DNA of 6,230 nt from Thermoplasmatota archaeon (GTDB taxonomy: Bacteria > Pseudomonadota > Gammaproteobacteria > Burkholderiales > Thiobacillaceae). The stretch covers positions 1 to 6,230 of the forward strand of contig JAMCVR010000107.1 of assembly GCA_023475455.1 (NCBI GenBank), read 5' to 3'. The translations under genes and the position numbers were made by a program. The notes beneath the pieces are model-generated. The model was not told the DNA's origin. It saw only the letters and a program-made list of their open reading frames with translations, and did not search any database. Shown in pieces: positions 1-5,145 of the stretch. Each line of letters starts with the position of its first letter. Positions within the stretch are counted from its first letter, which is position 1.

Positions 1-586
1 CCAGCAGTTCGGCGGGCAGGCGGATCAGGTCGTCGAAGTCGACCGCCTGATACGCGCGCAGGGTCGCGTCGTAGCGGTCGTAGATCTTCGCGTAGGCGCG
101 CGCGTTGTCGTCCTCGGCGGTTTGCAGGGCGGCGGCGGGCGACTTCAGTTCGTTCTTCCACAGCGAGATGCGCGACACCGCGCGGCGGATTTCCTGCTTG
201 TCGGTGGTCTTGAGGATTTCAGAAATGATGCCCATCGCGTCGGCCGAGTCGAGGATCGAGAACGCCGGTTTCAGCCCGGCGAATTTCGCGTCCTCGCGCA
301 GCATGCGCAGGCCCATCGAGTGGAAGGTGGTGACGATCAGGCCCTTGGTGTTGACGCCCTGGGTGAGCCTGGCGGCGCGCTCCTGCATTTCGCGCGCGGC
401 CTTGTTGGTGAAGGTGATGGCGGCGATCGAGCCGGGCTTGTAGCCGCATTCGCCGATCAGGTAGGCGATCTTGTGGGTGATGACGCGCGTCTTGCCCGAG
501 CCGGCGCCGGCCAGCACCAGCAACGGGCCGTCGAGATATTTCGCCGCTTCGCGCTGCGGCGGGTTGAGCGCGGCGAGCAGGCTCAT
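1..586 (-). CDS. rep: ATP-dependent DNA helicase Rep, N-terminal part (runs off left edge)
   Basis: Superfamily 1A 3'-5' DNA helicase; Rep acts at replication forks, unwinding DNA and clearing bound proteins. The 195 visible residues hold the start of domain 1A: Q-motif LNPPQREA (7-14), Walker A AGAGSGKT (26-33, K32 contacts ATP phosphates), motif Ia ITFTNKAAREM (57-67), motif Ib TFHSMGLRML (87-96), and VDFDDLI (182-188), which in Rep sits shortly before the DExx box. That box and all later motifs lie outside the window. The DFDDLI-RLP stretch and WKNELKSP (143-150) resemble Rep more than UvrD or PcrA. The start ATG overlaps the stop of the upstream thioredoxin-fold gene as ATGA, so translation is probably coupled. 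No frameshift is seen. The family call is firm; Rep versus UvrD is slightly less so because most of the protein is missing. Confidence 0.88.
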   Translation of the reverse strand, partial: MSLLAALNPPQREAAKYLDGPLLVLAGAGSGKTRVITHKIAYLIGECGYKPGSIAAITFTNKAAREMQERAARLTQGVNTKGLIVTTFHSMGLRMLREDAKFAGLKPAFSILDSADAMGIISEILKTTDKQEIRRAVSRISLWKNELKSPAAALQTAEDDNARAYAKIYDRYDATLRAYQAVDFDDLIRLPAELL

Positions 587-975
587 GCCGCGCCGAATTC
601 GCGGTTCAGCCAGGCGTTGATGGCGTCCGATTCGTACAGCCAGGCTGCCTGGCCGTCGGCAGCGGCGATCAACAGGCAGGGCACCTGCGGCTTGCCGCCG
701 CCGGCGATCAGCGCGGTCCGATGGGTTTCATCCCTGCGGGCGTCGCGCAGTTCGATGTCGAGCGACAGCCGCCGCATCGCGCGCCGGGTTTTCAGGCAGA
801 ACGGGCAGGCGGGAAAGTGGTACAGCGCCAGATTGCGCGTGCGCGCGTCGACGGCTTGCTGCTCGGCGGCGGGGCGAACGACGCCCTTGGGGCGGGTGAG
901 CCGGTCGCCCAGTAGCAGGAAGGGACCGAGAATGGCGCGCAGGGTTCTGAAAAACAGACGGGCAACAAGTTTCAT
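583..975 (-). CDS. Glutaredoxin-like / GST N-terminal-type thioredoxin-fold protein
   Basis: Small protein of 130 residues with a glutaredoxin-like fold. Visible features are the redox motif C57-P-F-C60 after a beta strand (LALYHFPA), a basic helix (KTRRAMRRL, 62-70), the cis-proline segment QVPC (97-100) and YESDAI (114-119), which matches the glutathione-contact turn of glutaredoxins and GST N-terminal domains. Residues 1-26 form a hydrophobic, arginine-studded stretch (VARLFFRTLRAILGPFLLLG) that could be a membrane anchor or amphipathic helix. The likely role is glutathione-dependent thiol-disulfide exchange, but the partner is unknown. I start at the ATG at 975 because the open frame upstream (to 1047) has a proline/arginine-rich, non-conserved look and would cross most of the divergent promoter region. 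No strong Shine-Dalgarno is visible. Its stop overlaps the rep start by 4 nt. It could also be annotated as a GST N-terminal domain protein. Confidence 0.82.
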   Translation of the reverse strand: MKLVARLFFRTLRAILGPFLLLGDRLTRPKGVVRPAAEQQAVDARTRNLALYHFPACPFCLKTRRAMRRLSLDIELRDARRDETHRTALIAGGGKPQVPCLLIAAADGQAAWLYESDAINAWLNREFGAA

Positions 976-1022
976 AGAGTGGTTTCGCGCGAGGGCGTCA
1001 CGTGGAGGTCGGGCGGGGGCGC

Positions 1023-1028
1023 TATGAT
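1023..1028 (+). promoter_or_regulatory. Possible -10 element for apaH
   Basis: TATGAT differs from the sigma70 -10 consensus at one base and lies in the 91-bp gap between the divergent glutaredoxin-like gene and apaH. It would place the transcript start near 1035 and leave a leader of about 30 nt. No convincing -35 box is found at 16-18 bp spacing, and no clear Shine-Dalgarno precedes the apaH ATG. An A/T-rich run (1059-1068) touches the start codon and could be an alternative element. Weak call. Confidence 0.3.
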
Positions 1029-1066
1029 TCGGGTCAACACAGCGCACAAACGAAACCGTATTTTAT

Positions 1067-1888
1067 ATGCCCACCTATGCCATTGGCGATCTTCAGGGCT
1101 GCCAGACACCCCTGCTGCGTTTGCTGGACGCAGTGAAATTCGACCCGGCGGCCGACCGGCTGTGGTTTGTCGGCGATCTGGTCAACCGCGGACCGGACTC
1201 GCTGGCGGTGCTGCGGTTTGTCAAAAGCCTGGGCCATGCCGCCATCAGCGTGCTCGGCAATCACGATCTGCACCTGCTGGCGCTGGCCGAAGGCTTCGGC
1301 CGCGCGCACAAGGGCGACACGCTCGACGCCGTTCTGGCAGCGCCCGACCGCGACGAACTGCTGGCCTGGCTGCGCCGGCAGAAGCTGGCCTGGCAAGAAG
1401 GCGATTACCTGATGGTGCATGCGGGCGTGCTGCCGGGCTGGACGCCGGACGACACGATGCAGCGGGCGGCCGAGGCCGAGGCGGCATTGCGGGGGCCGCA
1501 CTACCGCGATTTTTTCGCGCAGATGTACGGCAACGCGCCGATCGCATGGGACGCGAATCTGCAAGGGATCGAGCGCTTGCGCGTGATCGTCAACGCCTTC
1601 ACCCGGCTGCGCTATTGCACGGCATCGGGCGAGATGGAATTCCACCACAAGGGCGCGCCCGGCACGCAGCCGGCCGGCTGGCTGCCGTGGTTCGAGGTGC
1701 CGGGGCGCAGGAGCGCGGACGCGACCTTCGTCATCGGCCACTGGTCGACGCTGGGACTGGTCAACCGGCCGGATTTGATCGCGCTGGATACCGGCTGCCT
1801 GTGGGGCGGAAAGCTGACCGCAATCAGGCTGGAGGACCGGCAGGTGTTCGCGGTGCAATGCCCGCAGGTGCGACACCCAAAAGCCTAG
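1067..1888 (+). CDS. apaH: Bis(5'-nucleosyl)-tetraphosphatase, symmetrical (ApaH)
   Basis: Cytosolic metallophosphoesterase that hydrolyses Ap4A symmetrically to two ADP and, in enterobacteria, also removes Np4-type RNA caps. It has 273 residues, close to the roughly 280 of E. coli ApaH. Phosphoesterase motifs appear in order: GDLQGC (7-12), [10 protein letters not shown] (36-45), [10 protein letters not shown] (63-72), MVHAG (116-120) and IGHW (223-226), followed by LDTGCLWGG (240-248). The ApaH-specific NAFTRLRYC (176-184) is also present. The first motif has Gln at position 10 where E. coli has His; this GDxQGC form is familiar from Pseudomonas and betaproteobacterial ApaH, so it is not a sign of inactivity. 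The ATG at 1067 gives the expected MxTYAIGD N-terminus. The last 65 bp overlap the convergent acyltransferase gene. Unlike in E. coli, it is not next to ksgA/apaG. Confidence 0.96.
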   Translation: MPTYAIGDLQGCQTPLLRLLDAVKFDPAADRLWFVGDLVNRGPDSLAVLRFVKSLGHAAISVLGNHDLHLLALAEGFGRAHKGDTLDAVLAAPDRDELLAWLRRQKLAWQEGDYLMVHAGVLPGWTPDDTMQRAAEAEAALRGPHYRDFFAQMYGNAPIAWDANLQGIERLRVIVNAFTRLRYCTASGEMEFHHKGAPGTQPAGWLPWFEVPGRRSADATFVIGHWSTLGLVNRPDLIALDTGCLWGGKLTAIRLEDRQVFAVQCPQVRHPKA

Positions 1889-2615
1889 CGGTGGCGGCTT
1901 CCGCCTGCGCCGCCAGATCACGCCGGTGGCCGTTGGGCAGGATGGGTTCGCCGAAGTGCAGCTCGGCGACGAGGCCGGGTTCGCTGACGATCCGTTTCAG
2001 GCTTTGCCACATGCTGATGTCGTCGGTGTAGGCGGGCGCAGCGCTGTAGGCGCCGTCCAGCGTGCGGTAGCGCAGGGCCGCCGGCACGACCGGGCAGTTC
2101 AGTTGGACCGCCGGCTGCAACAGCGATGGCATGAACCGCCGCAGACCGCGCCCGTCGCTGGTGGTGCCTTCTGGGAATACCGCGACCCACGCGCCGTCCT
2201 GCATCAGGTCGCGCATCTCGGTGTTGATGCGCGCGGTGTCGGCACGGCGGCCGCGTTCGATGAACAGGGTGCCGGTCTTGTGCGCCAGCCAGCCCGCCAC
2301 CGGCCACGTCCGCACCTCGGCCTTGGAGACGAAGTGCACCCGCTGCGCGGCGTAGATCAGATAAATGTCCAGCCACGACACGTGGTTGCACACCAGCAAC
2401 GCGCCGCCCGGCAGACTGGGCGCAGGCGCCAGCTGCGTGCGCACGCCGAGCACCCGAAGCAGGCGCCGCGCCCAGGCCATGATGAGGCGGTCGCGTTGCG
2501 CAGGGCTCGCCAGGGGAAACGCCAGGCCGGCCACCGCCACTCCCCACGCGAGGTGCAGCATCAGCAGGCTGGTGCGGACGGTGCGGCGGAGGAAAGGGGG
2601 CAGTCGGGCAAACAT
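1824..2615 (-). CDS. 1-acyl-sn-glycerol-3-phosphate acyltransferase family (PlsC/OlsA-like)
   Basis: Membrane-associated O-acyltransferase of 263 residues. All four family motifs are visible: NHVSWLD (77-83, the HX4D catalytic pair H78/D83), GTLFIERGR (115-123), FPEGTTSDG (147-155, the acceptor-phosphate-binding EGT) and [10 protein letters not shown] (174-183). A hydrophobic N-terminal helix (about 15-36) suits inner-membrane attachment. The enzyme adds the second acyl chain either to lysophosphatidate or, if it is OlsA, to lyso-ornithine lipid. The position directly downstream of an OlsB-like gene favours OlsA; sequence motifs alone cannot separate them. I chose the ATG at 2615, giving [11 protein letters not shown]. 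An in-frame ATG at 2708 would put 31 residues inside a palindromic repeat element and is unlikely. AAGGGG lies only 2 nt before the ATG, and TACAAT (2625-2630) lies just upstream. The 3' end overlaps apaH by 65 bp, tail to tail. Confidence 0.9.
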   Translation of the reverse strand: MFARLPPFLRRTVRTSLLMLHLAWGVAVAGLAFPLASPAQRDRLIMAWARRLLRVLGVRTQLAPAPSLPGGALLVCNHVSWLDIYLIYAAQRVHFVSKAEVRTWPVAGWLAHKTGTLFIERGRRADTARINTEMRDLMQDGAWVAVFPEGTTSDGRGLRRFMPSLLQPAVQLNCPVVPAALRYRTLDGAYSAAPAYTDDISMWQSLKRIVSEPGLVAELHFGEPILPNGHRRDLAAQAEAATARLLGVAPAGIAPRTPAGPPA

Positions 2616-2624
2616 CGCCCCTTT

Positions 2625-2630
2625 ATTGTA
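2625..2630 (-). promoter_or_regulatory. TACAAT, possible -10 element close to the plsC/olsA start
   Basis: TACAAT differs from TATAAT at one base and is 9 nt upstream of the chosen ATG. If used, transcription would begin at or very near the start codon, giving a leaderless or nearly leaderless mRNA. This fits the unusually close AAGGGG (2618-2623), which would then not act as a ribosome site. No good -35 is present; that position falls in the first hairpin of the repeat element. Speculative. Confidence 0.25.
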
Positions 2631-2635
2631 CGACT

Positions 2636-2747
2636 CTACCCGCAAGGGGTAGGCCGTGGTTGTCCCCGCAAGGGGGAGGCCGTGGCTGTAAAGCCGATAG
2701 ACCGGCAACAGCCACGCACTAAAGACGCTGAAGCGTCAACAACCACG
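2636..2747. repeat. Mosaic palindromic intergenic element (REP/BIME-like), four hairpins plus nested inverted repeats
   Basis: This 112-bp block fills most of the 133-bp gap between the olsB-like stop and the plsC/olsA-like start. It contains a 26-bp tandem repeat (2638-2663 and 2664-2689, 23/26 identical). Each unit has a small hairpin, CTACCC/GGGTAG (2636-2641/2647-2652) and TCCCC/GGGGA (2663-2667/2673-2677). Hairpin GCCG/CGGC spans 2693-2706, and hairpin GACGC-TGAA-GCGTC spans 2724-2737. Two long-range inverted pairs are nested: CGTGGTTGT (2655-2663) with ACAACCACG (2739-2747), and CGTGGCTGT (2681-2689) with ACAGCCACG (2708-2716). The order therefore gives a branched, nearly fully paired fold on either strand. 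Small GC-rich palindromes arranged head to tail and head to head are typical of REP/BIME elements; whether this one is dispersed in the genome cannot be seen here. It would be transcribed between the two acyltransferase genes if they share an mRNA. No transposase gene is present. Confidence 0.8.
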
Positions 2748-2748
2748 C

Positions 2749-3498
2749 TCATCCGATGAGGCGGCGGGCATAGCTGCGGTTCAACCGCGCCATCGGCAGC
2801 AGCATCAGCAGGTCGGCGGTGTTGAAATCGGGGTCCCAGGCCGGTTCGCCGCACACCATCGCGCCGAGCCGGGTATAGCCCTTGATCAGCGGCGGCAGCG
2901 CGGCGGTCCGGCCGTCGTCGAGCGATTCGACCGGCAGGCGATAACGCGGAGTGACGTGCCATTCGACCGGCGCAAGATGGCGTTCGGCGAGCTGGCGATA
3001 CACGCTGGCGGCGGCATGGCCGCCGTCGGCCATGCCGATGCTGGCGCAGCCGACGATGTATTGGTGGCCATAGCGCGTCATGTAATCGGCCAGACCCATC
3101 CAAAGCCGCGCGATGACGGCGCCGCTGCGATGCGCCGGATGCACGCACGAACGGCCCAGCTCGGCCATGCGCGGGCGCAGGAAGTTCAGCCGGGTGAGAT
3201 CGAATTCCTGTTCGGAATAGTAGCTGCCGACGCGCCTGGCGGCCTCGGGGGGGAGGATGCGATAGGTGCCGACGACTTCGCCGCTGGCGAGTTCGCGTAC
3301 CAGCAGGTGGTCGCAGAACGGGTCGTACAGATCGATATCGTGTCCCGGCAGGACGGCCGACAGGCGCGCGCCCATTTCTTCGGCAAACACCTTGTGGCGC
3401 AGGCGCTGCGCTTCGCGGATTTCGCTGTCGTCCACCGCCAGCGAGACGTGATAGCGGCCGGCGGGGACGGATTGAACGGGGCTGCGGAGGTCGAGCAT
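2749..3498 (-). CDS. OlsB-like GNAT N-acyltransferase (probable L-ornithine N-alpha-acyltransferase)
   Basis: Protein of 249 residues in the autoinducer-synthase/GNAT-like N-acyltransferase group that includes OlsB, which transfers a 3-hydroxyacyl chain from acyl carrier protein to the alpha-amino group of ornithine. Visible family signatures are RLRHKVFAEEMGA (32-44), D56-L-Y-D59-P-F-C-D-H-L (acidic and DHL motif, as in acyl-homoserine lactone synthases), VVGTYRIL (75-82), ELGRSCVHPAHRSG (113-126, the most OlsB-like block), GCAS (150-153) and a C-terminal LPPLIKGYTRLGA segment. No signal peptide or membrane helix is evident, so it is likely cytosolic or peripheral. The next gene downstream encodes a PlsC/OlsA-like enzyme, giving the known olsB-olsA order. 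The ATG at 3498 is the only good start; no strong Shine-Dalgarno precedes it. A related acyltransferase using another amine acceptor cannot be excluded. Confidence 0.8.
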   Translation of the reverse strand: MLDLRSPVQSVPAGRYHVSLAVDDSEIREAQRLRHKVFAEEMGARLSAVLPGHDIDLYDPFCDHLLVRELASGEVVGTYRILPPEAARRVGSYYSEQEFDLTRLNFLRPRMAELGRSCVHPAHRSGAVIARLWMGLADYMTRYGHQYIVGCASIGMADGGHAAASVYRQLAERHLAPVEWHVTPRYRLPVESLDDGRTAALPPLIKGYTRLGAMVCGEPAWDPDFNTADLLMLLPMARLNRSYARRLIG

Positions 3499-3550
3499 GG
3501 GTGCCGACGATTGATGGAATGCGCCCAGCTTAGTGGCCGGGTGTTAATGC

Positions 3551-3599
3551 ACGGTGACGGCAGGATTGCGAAACGGTGACGCGATAATCGGTCTGCCGT
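3551..3599. promoter_or_regulatory. Direct repeat and inverted repeat in the olsB upstream region
   Basis: The 108-bp gap between the lipoprotein stop (3607) and the olsB-like start (3498) contains ACGGTGACG twice, at 3551-3559 and 3573-3581. The period is exactly 22 bp, about two helical turns, which is the layout of a tandem regulator-binding site. An inverted pair ACGGCAG/CTGCCGT (3557-3563/3593-3599) overlaps it with a 29-nt loop; there is no T-tract, so a classical terminator is not supported. For the minus-strand olsB-like gene, TTCGCA (3565-3570) and CATTAA (3542-3547) are spaced 17 bp but match the sigma70 boxes only loosely. The regulator is unknown. Confidence 0.35.
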
Positions 3600-3606
3600 T
3601 CCGGAT

Positions 3607-4062
3607 TTATTGCGTGACCCGGGTGACGCCCCCGCCCGACAGCACGCGCACGCGGTCGCCTACCCGGAATTCCTGGTCGGCCGCCTGGGTGACGGCGATC
3701 ATCCGCCCCGAGTCGAGCTTGACGGTGATTTCCACGCCCTTCCGGCGGGTGACGGCCTCTTCCGCCGCCGCGCCGCCCACGCCGCCCAGCACCGCGCCGA
3801 CGGTTGCGCCGACCACGCTGCCGCGGCCGCCGCCGACCGTGCTGCCAGCCACGCCGCCGACGACTGCGCCCGCGCCCGCGCCGATCGGCGTCTTGGTGCC
3901 CTCGATGGTGACCTCGCGCACCGACTCCACGATGCCCATCTGCACCTCCTGGACGGTGCGCGCCTGGCTGCGGCTGTAATCCTTGCCGCCCAGACCCGCC
4001 GGGCAGCCTGCCAGCAGCAGCGTGCCGGCGGCGATGAGGGCGACGGCGAATGACCTGTTCAT
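3607..4062 (-). CDS. Glycine-zipper outer-membrane lipoprotein (SlyB/PcpY-like)
   Basis: Lipoprotein of 151 residues. A short signal peptide ends in lipobox LLAGC with the lipidated Cys at position 20; the +2 residue is Pro, not Asp, so Lol-dependent sorting to the outer membrane is expected. Residues 61-97 form a glycine-zipper segment (repeated GxxxG-type spacing, such as GAGAVVGGVAG and GATVGAVLGGVGG), as in SlyB, PcpY and the rickettsial 17-kDa antigen family. The C-terminal 109-151 region is beta-rich (VEITVKLDSGRMIAV, FRVGDRVRVLSGG) and resembles the small barrel found after the zipper in SlyB-type proteins. SlyB relatives are envelope-integrity proteins; the exact role here is unknown. 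A Shine-Dalgarno GGGAG (4069-4073) lies 6 nt before the ATG. The gene starts 15 nt after the kinase stop, suggesting one transcript. Confidence 0.9.
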   Translation of the reverse strand: MNRSFAVALIAAGTLLLAGCPAGLGGKDYSRSQARTVQEVQMGIVESVREVTIEGTKTPIGAGAGAVVGGVAGSTVGGGRGSVVGATVGAVLGGVGGAAAEEAVTRRKGVEITVKLDSGRMIAVTQAADQEFRVGDRVRVLSGGGVTRVTQ

Positions 4063-4068
4063 GATGGG

Positions 4069-4073
4069 CTCCC
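4069..4073 (-). promoter_or_regulatory. Ribosome binding site of the glycine-zipper lipoprotein
   Basis: GGGAG on the minus strand with a 6-nt spacer to the ATG at 4062. It is the clearest ribosome site in the window and lies in the 15-nt gap after the kinase stop codon, which supports this start and co-transcription with the kinase. Confidence 0.65.
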
Positions 4074-4077
4074 GTGT

Positions 4078-5013
4078 TTACTGGAAATCGTAGCCAAACT
4101 CGGCATGGAACGCGCTGGCGATGTCGTCGCGCCCGGGGCGGTGGTTCTGTCCGCCGCGCCGGGCGATCTTGATCGCTCCCATGAGACTGCCCAGACGCCC
4201 GGAGGTTTCCCAGTCGAGCCCGCGGGTGATGCCGTACAGGATGCCGCTGCGGTAGGCGTCGCCGCAGCCGGTGGGGTCGAGGATGGCGGCGGGGCGCGCA
4301 GCCGGGATGTCGATCTCGCGGCCGGCCGTGTGGATCACCGAGCCTTCGGCGCCGCGCGTCACGATCAGCGCCTGGACGCGGCGCGCCAGCGCAGCCAGGT
4401 TTTCCCCGGTGCGGGTTTGCAGCAGTTCGGCCTCGTAGTCGTTGAGGATGACGTAGCTGGACTTGTGGACGCACTCCAGCAGTTCCTCGCCGGTAAACAG
4501 CGGCATGCCCTGGCCGGGATCGAACACGCACGGCACCCCGGCCTCGTGAAAGCCGCGCACGTGGCGCAGCATGCCGTCGCGGCCGTCCGGGGAGACGATG
4601 CCGAGCTTGACGTCCGGCACCAGGCGCACGTCGTTCTCGTGCGCGTAGTTCATCGCGCCGGGGTGGAAGGCGGTGATCTGGTTGTCGGCGAGGTCGGTGG
4701 TGATGAAGGCCTGCGCGGTGTAGGTTCCGGCAATGTGGCGGATGTAATCGCGCGAAATCGCGTGGGCGTCGAGGCGTTCGGCGTAGGCGCCGAAGTCGTC
4801 GCCGACGGTCGCCATGATCAGCGGCTCGCCGCCCAGCAGCTTGAGGTTGTAGGCGATGTTGCCGGCGCAGCCGCCGAACTCGCGGCGCATCTCCGGCACC
4901 AGGAAGGACACGTTCAGCATGTGGATCTTGTCGGGCAGGATGTGGTGCTTGAAGTGGTCCTGGAACACCATGATGGAATCGAAGGCGAGGGAACCGCAGA
5001 TGAGGGTGCGCAT
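4078..5013 (-). CDS. PfkB-family carbohydrate/nucleoside kinase (adenosine kinase-like)
   Basis: Ribokinase-fold (PfkB) kinase of 311 residues, the usual family length. Visible elements are the N-terminal strand LICGSLAFDSIM (4-15), PfkB signature 1 region with GGCAGN (47-52), VGDDFG (71-76), the lid/substrate segment TAQAFITTDLADNQ (100-113), FDPGQG, the NDYEAELL segment that follows a strand as in family members, and the anion-hole/catalytic motif DPTGCGDA (246-253) with D252 as the expected catalytic base. The motif has Cys at 250 where Ala is more common. The family phosphorylates a sugar or nucleoside hydroxyl with ATP. The overall pattern resembles betaproteobacterial kinases annotated as adenosine kinase, and a characterised Burkholderia thailandensis PfkB nucleoside kinase, so a nucleoside is my preferred substrate; this is inference. 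A good -10 lies upstream. The lipoprotein gene follows 15 nt downstream. Confidence 0.9.
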   Translation of the reverse strand: MRTLICGSLAFDSIMVFQDHFKHHILPDKIHMLNVSFLVPEMRREFGGCAGNIAYNLKLLGGEPLIMATVGDDFGAYAERLDAHAISRDYIRHIAGTYTAQAFITTDLADNQITAFHPGAMNYAHENDVRLVPDVKLGIVSPDGRDGMLRHVRGFHEAGVPCVFDPGQGMPLFTGEELLECVHKSSYVILNDYEAELLQTRTGENLAALARRVQALIVTRGAEGSVIHTAGREIDIPAARPAAILDPTGCGDAYRSGILYGITRGLDWETSGRLGSLMGAIKIARRGGQNHRPGRDDIASAFHAEFGYDFQ

Positions 5014-5058
5014 GATGGTTGGATTCAGTGGCGGTGTGGGATGAAAACGACAGCCGCG

Positions 5059-5064
5059 ATTATA
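5059..5064 (-). promoter_or_regulatory. -10 element of the kinase (and probably lipoprotein) promoter
   Basis: A perfect TATAAT on the minus strand, 45 nt upstream of the kinase ATG, giving an expected start near 5052 and a leader of about 40 nt. It sits in the 132-bp gap between the divergent kinase and phospholipase-like genes. A TG lies one base farther upstream than an ideal extended -10 (TGCGTATAAT). No good TTGACA-like box is seen at 16-18 bp spacing; the sequence there reads roughly GAAACC. Confidence 0.55.
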
Positions 5065-5145
5065 CGCAGGGCAACGCGGCCCGGTTTCACGGAAGATTCA
5101 CGCGCCTGACAGCGCGCGGTCATGCGGCGCGGCCATGCTGCGCGC

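Noticed and set aside
122..1027. A 301-codon plus-strand open frame over rep and the glutaredoxin-like gene
   Set aside because: It is the antisense shadow of two well-supported genes, has low-complexity Arg/Ala/Gly composition, and would cover their coding sequence completely.
1893..1905. GGCGG-CTT-CCGCC stem-loop just after the apaH stop, considered as a terminator
   Set aside because: The stem is only 5 bp with a 3-nt loop and no following T-tract, and it lies inside the coding sequence of the convergent acyltransferase.
1034..1921. A 295-codon minus-strand open frame opposite apaH
   Set aside because: ApaH motifs are unambiguous on the plus strand; the minus frame has no recognisable domain and reflects GC-rich codon bias.
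2638..2689. Tandem 26-bp repeats considered as a CRISPR array
   Set aside because: There are only two units, directly abutting with no spacers, and they belong to a hairpin mosaic.
2616..2708. A 31-residue N-terminal extension of the acyltransferase from an ATG at 2708
   Set aside because: The extension would be encoded by the palindromic repeat element and has no family resemblance; the ATG at 2615 gives a typical N-terminus.
2748..2760. CTCAT-CCG-ATGAG inverted repeat over the olsB stop codon, considered as part of the repeat element or a terminator
   Set aside because: It is a short 5-bp stem with no T-tract and overlaps conserved-looking coding sequence; chance is likely.
3530..4531. 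A 333-codon minus-strand open frame crossing the lipoprotein and part of the kinase
   Set aside because: It lies in a different frame from both real genes, has an Arg/Gly/His-rich composition and no motifs.
4105..5109. A 334-codon plus-strand open frame opposite the PfkB kinase
   Set aside because: It is Val/Ala/Gly/His-rich with no domain signature, and mirrors the third-position GC bias of the kinase gene.
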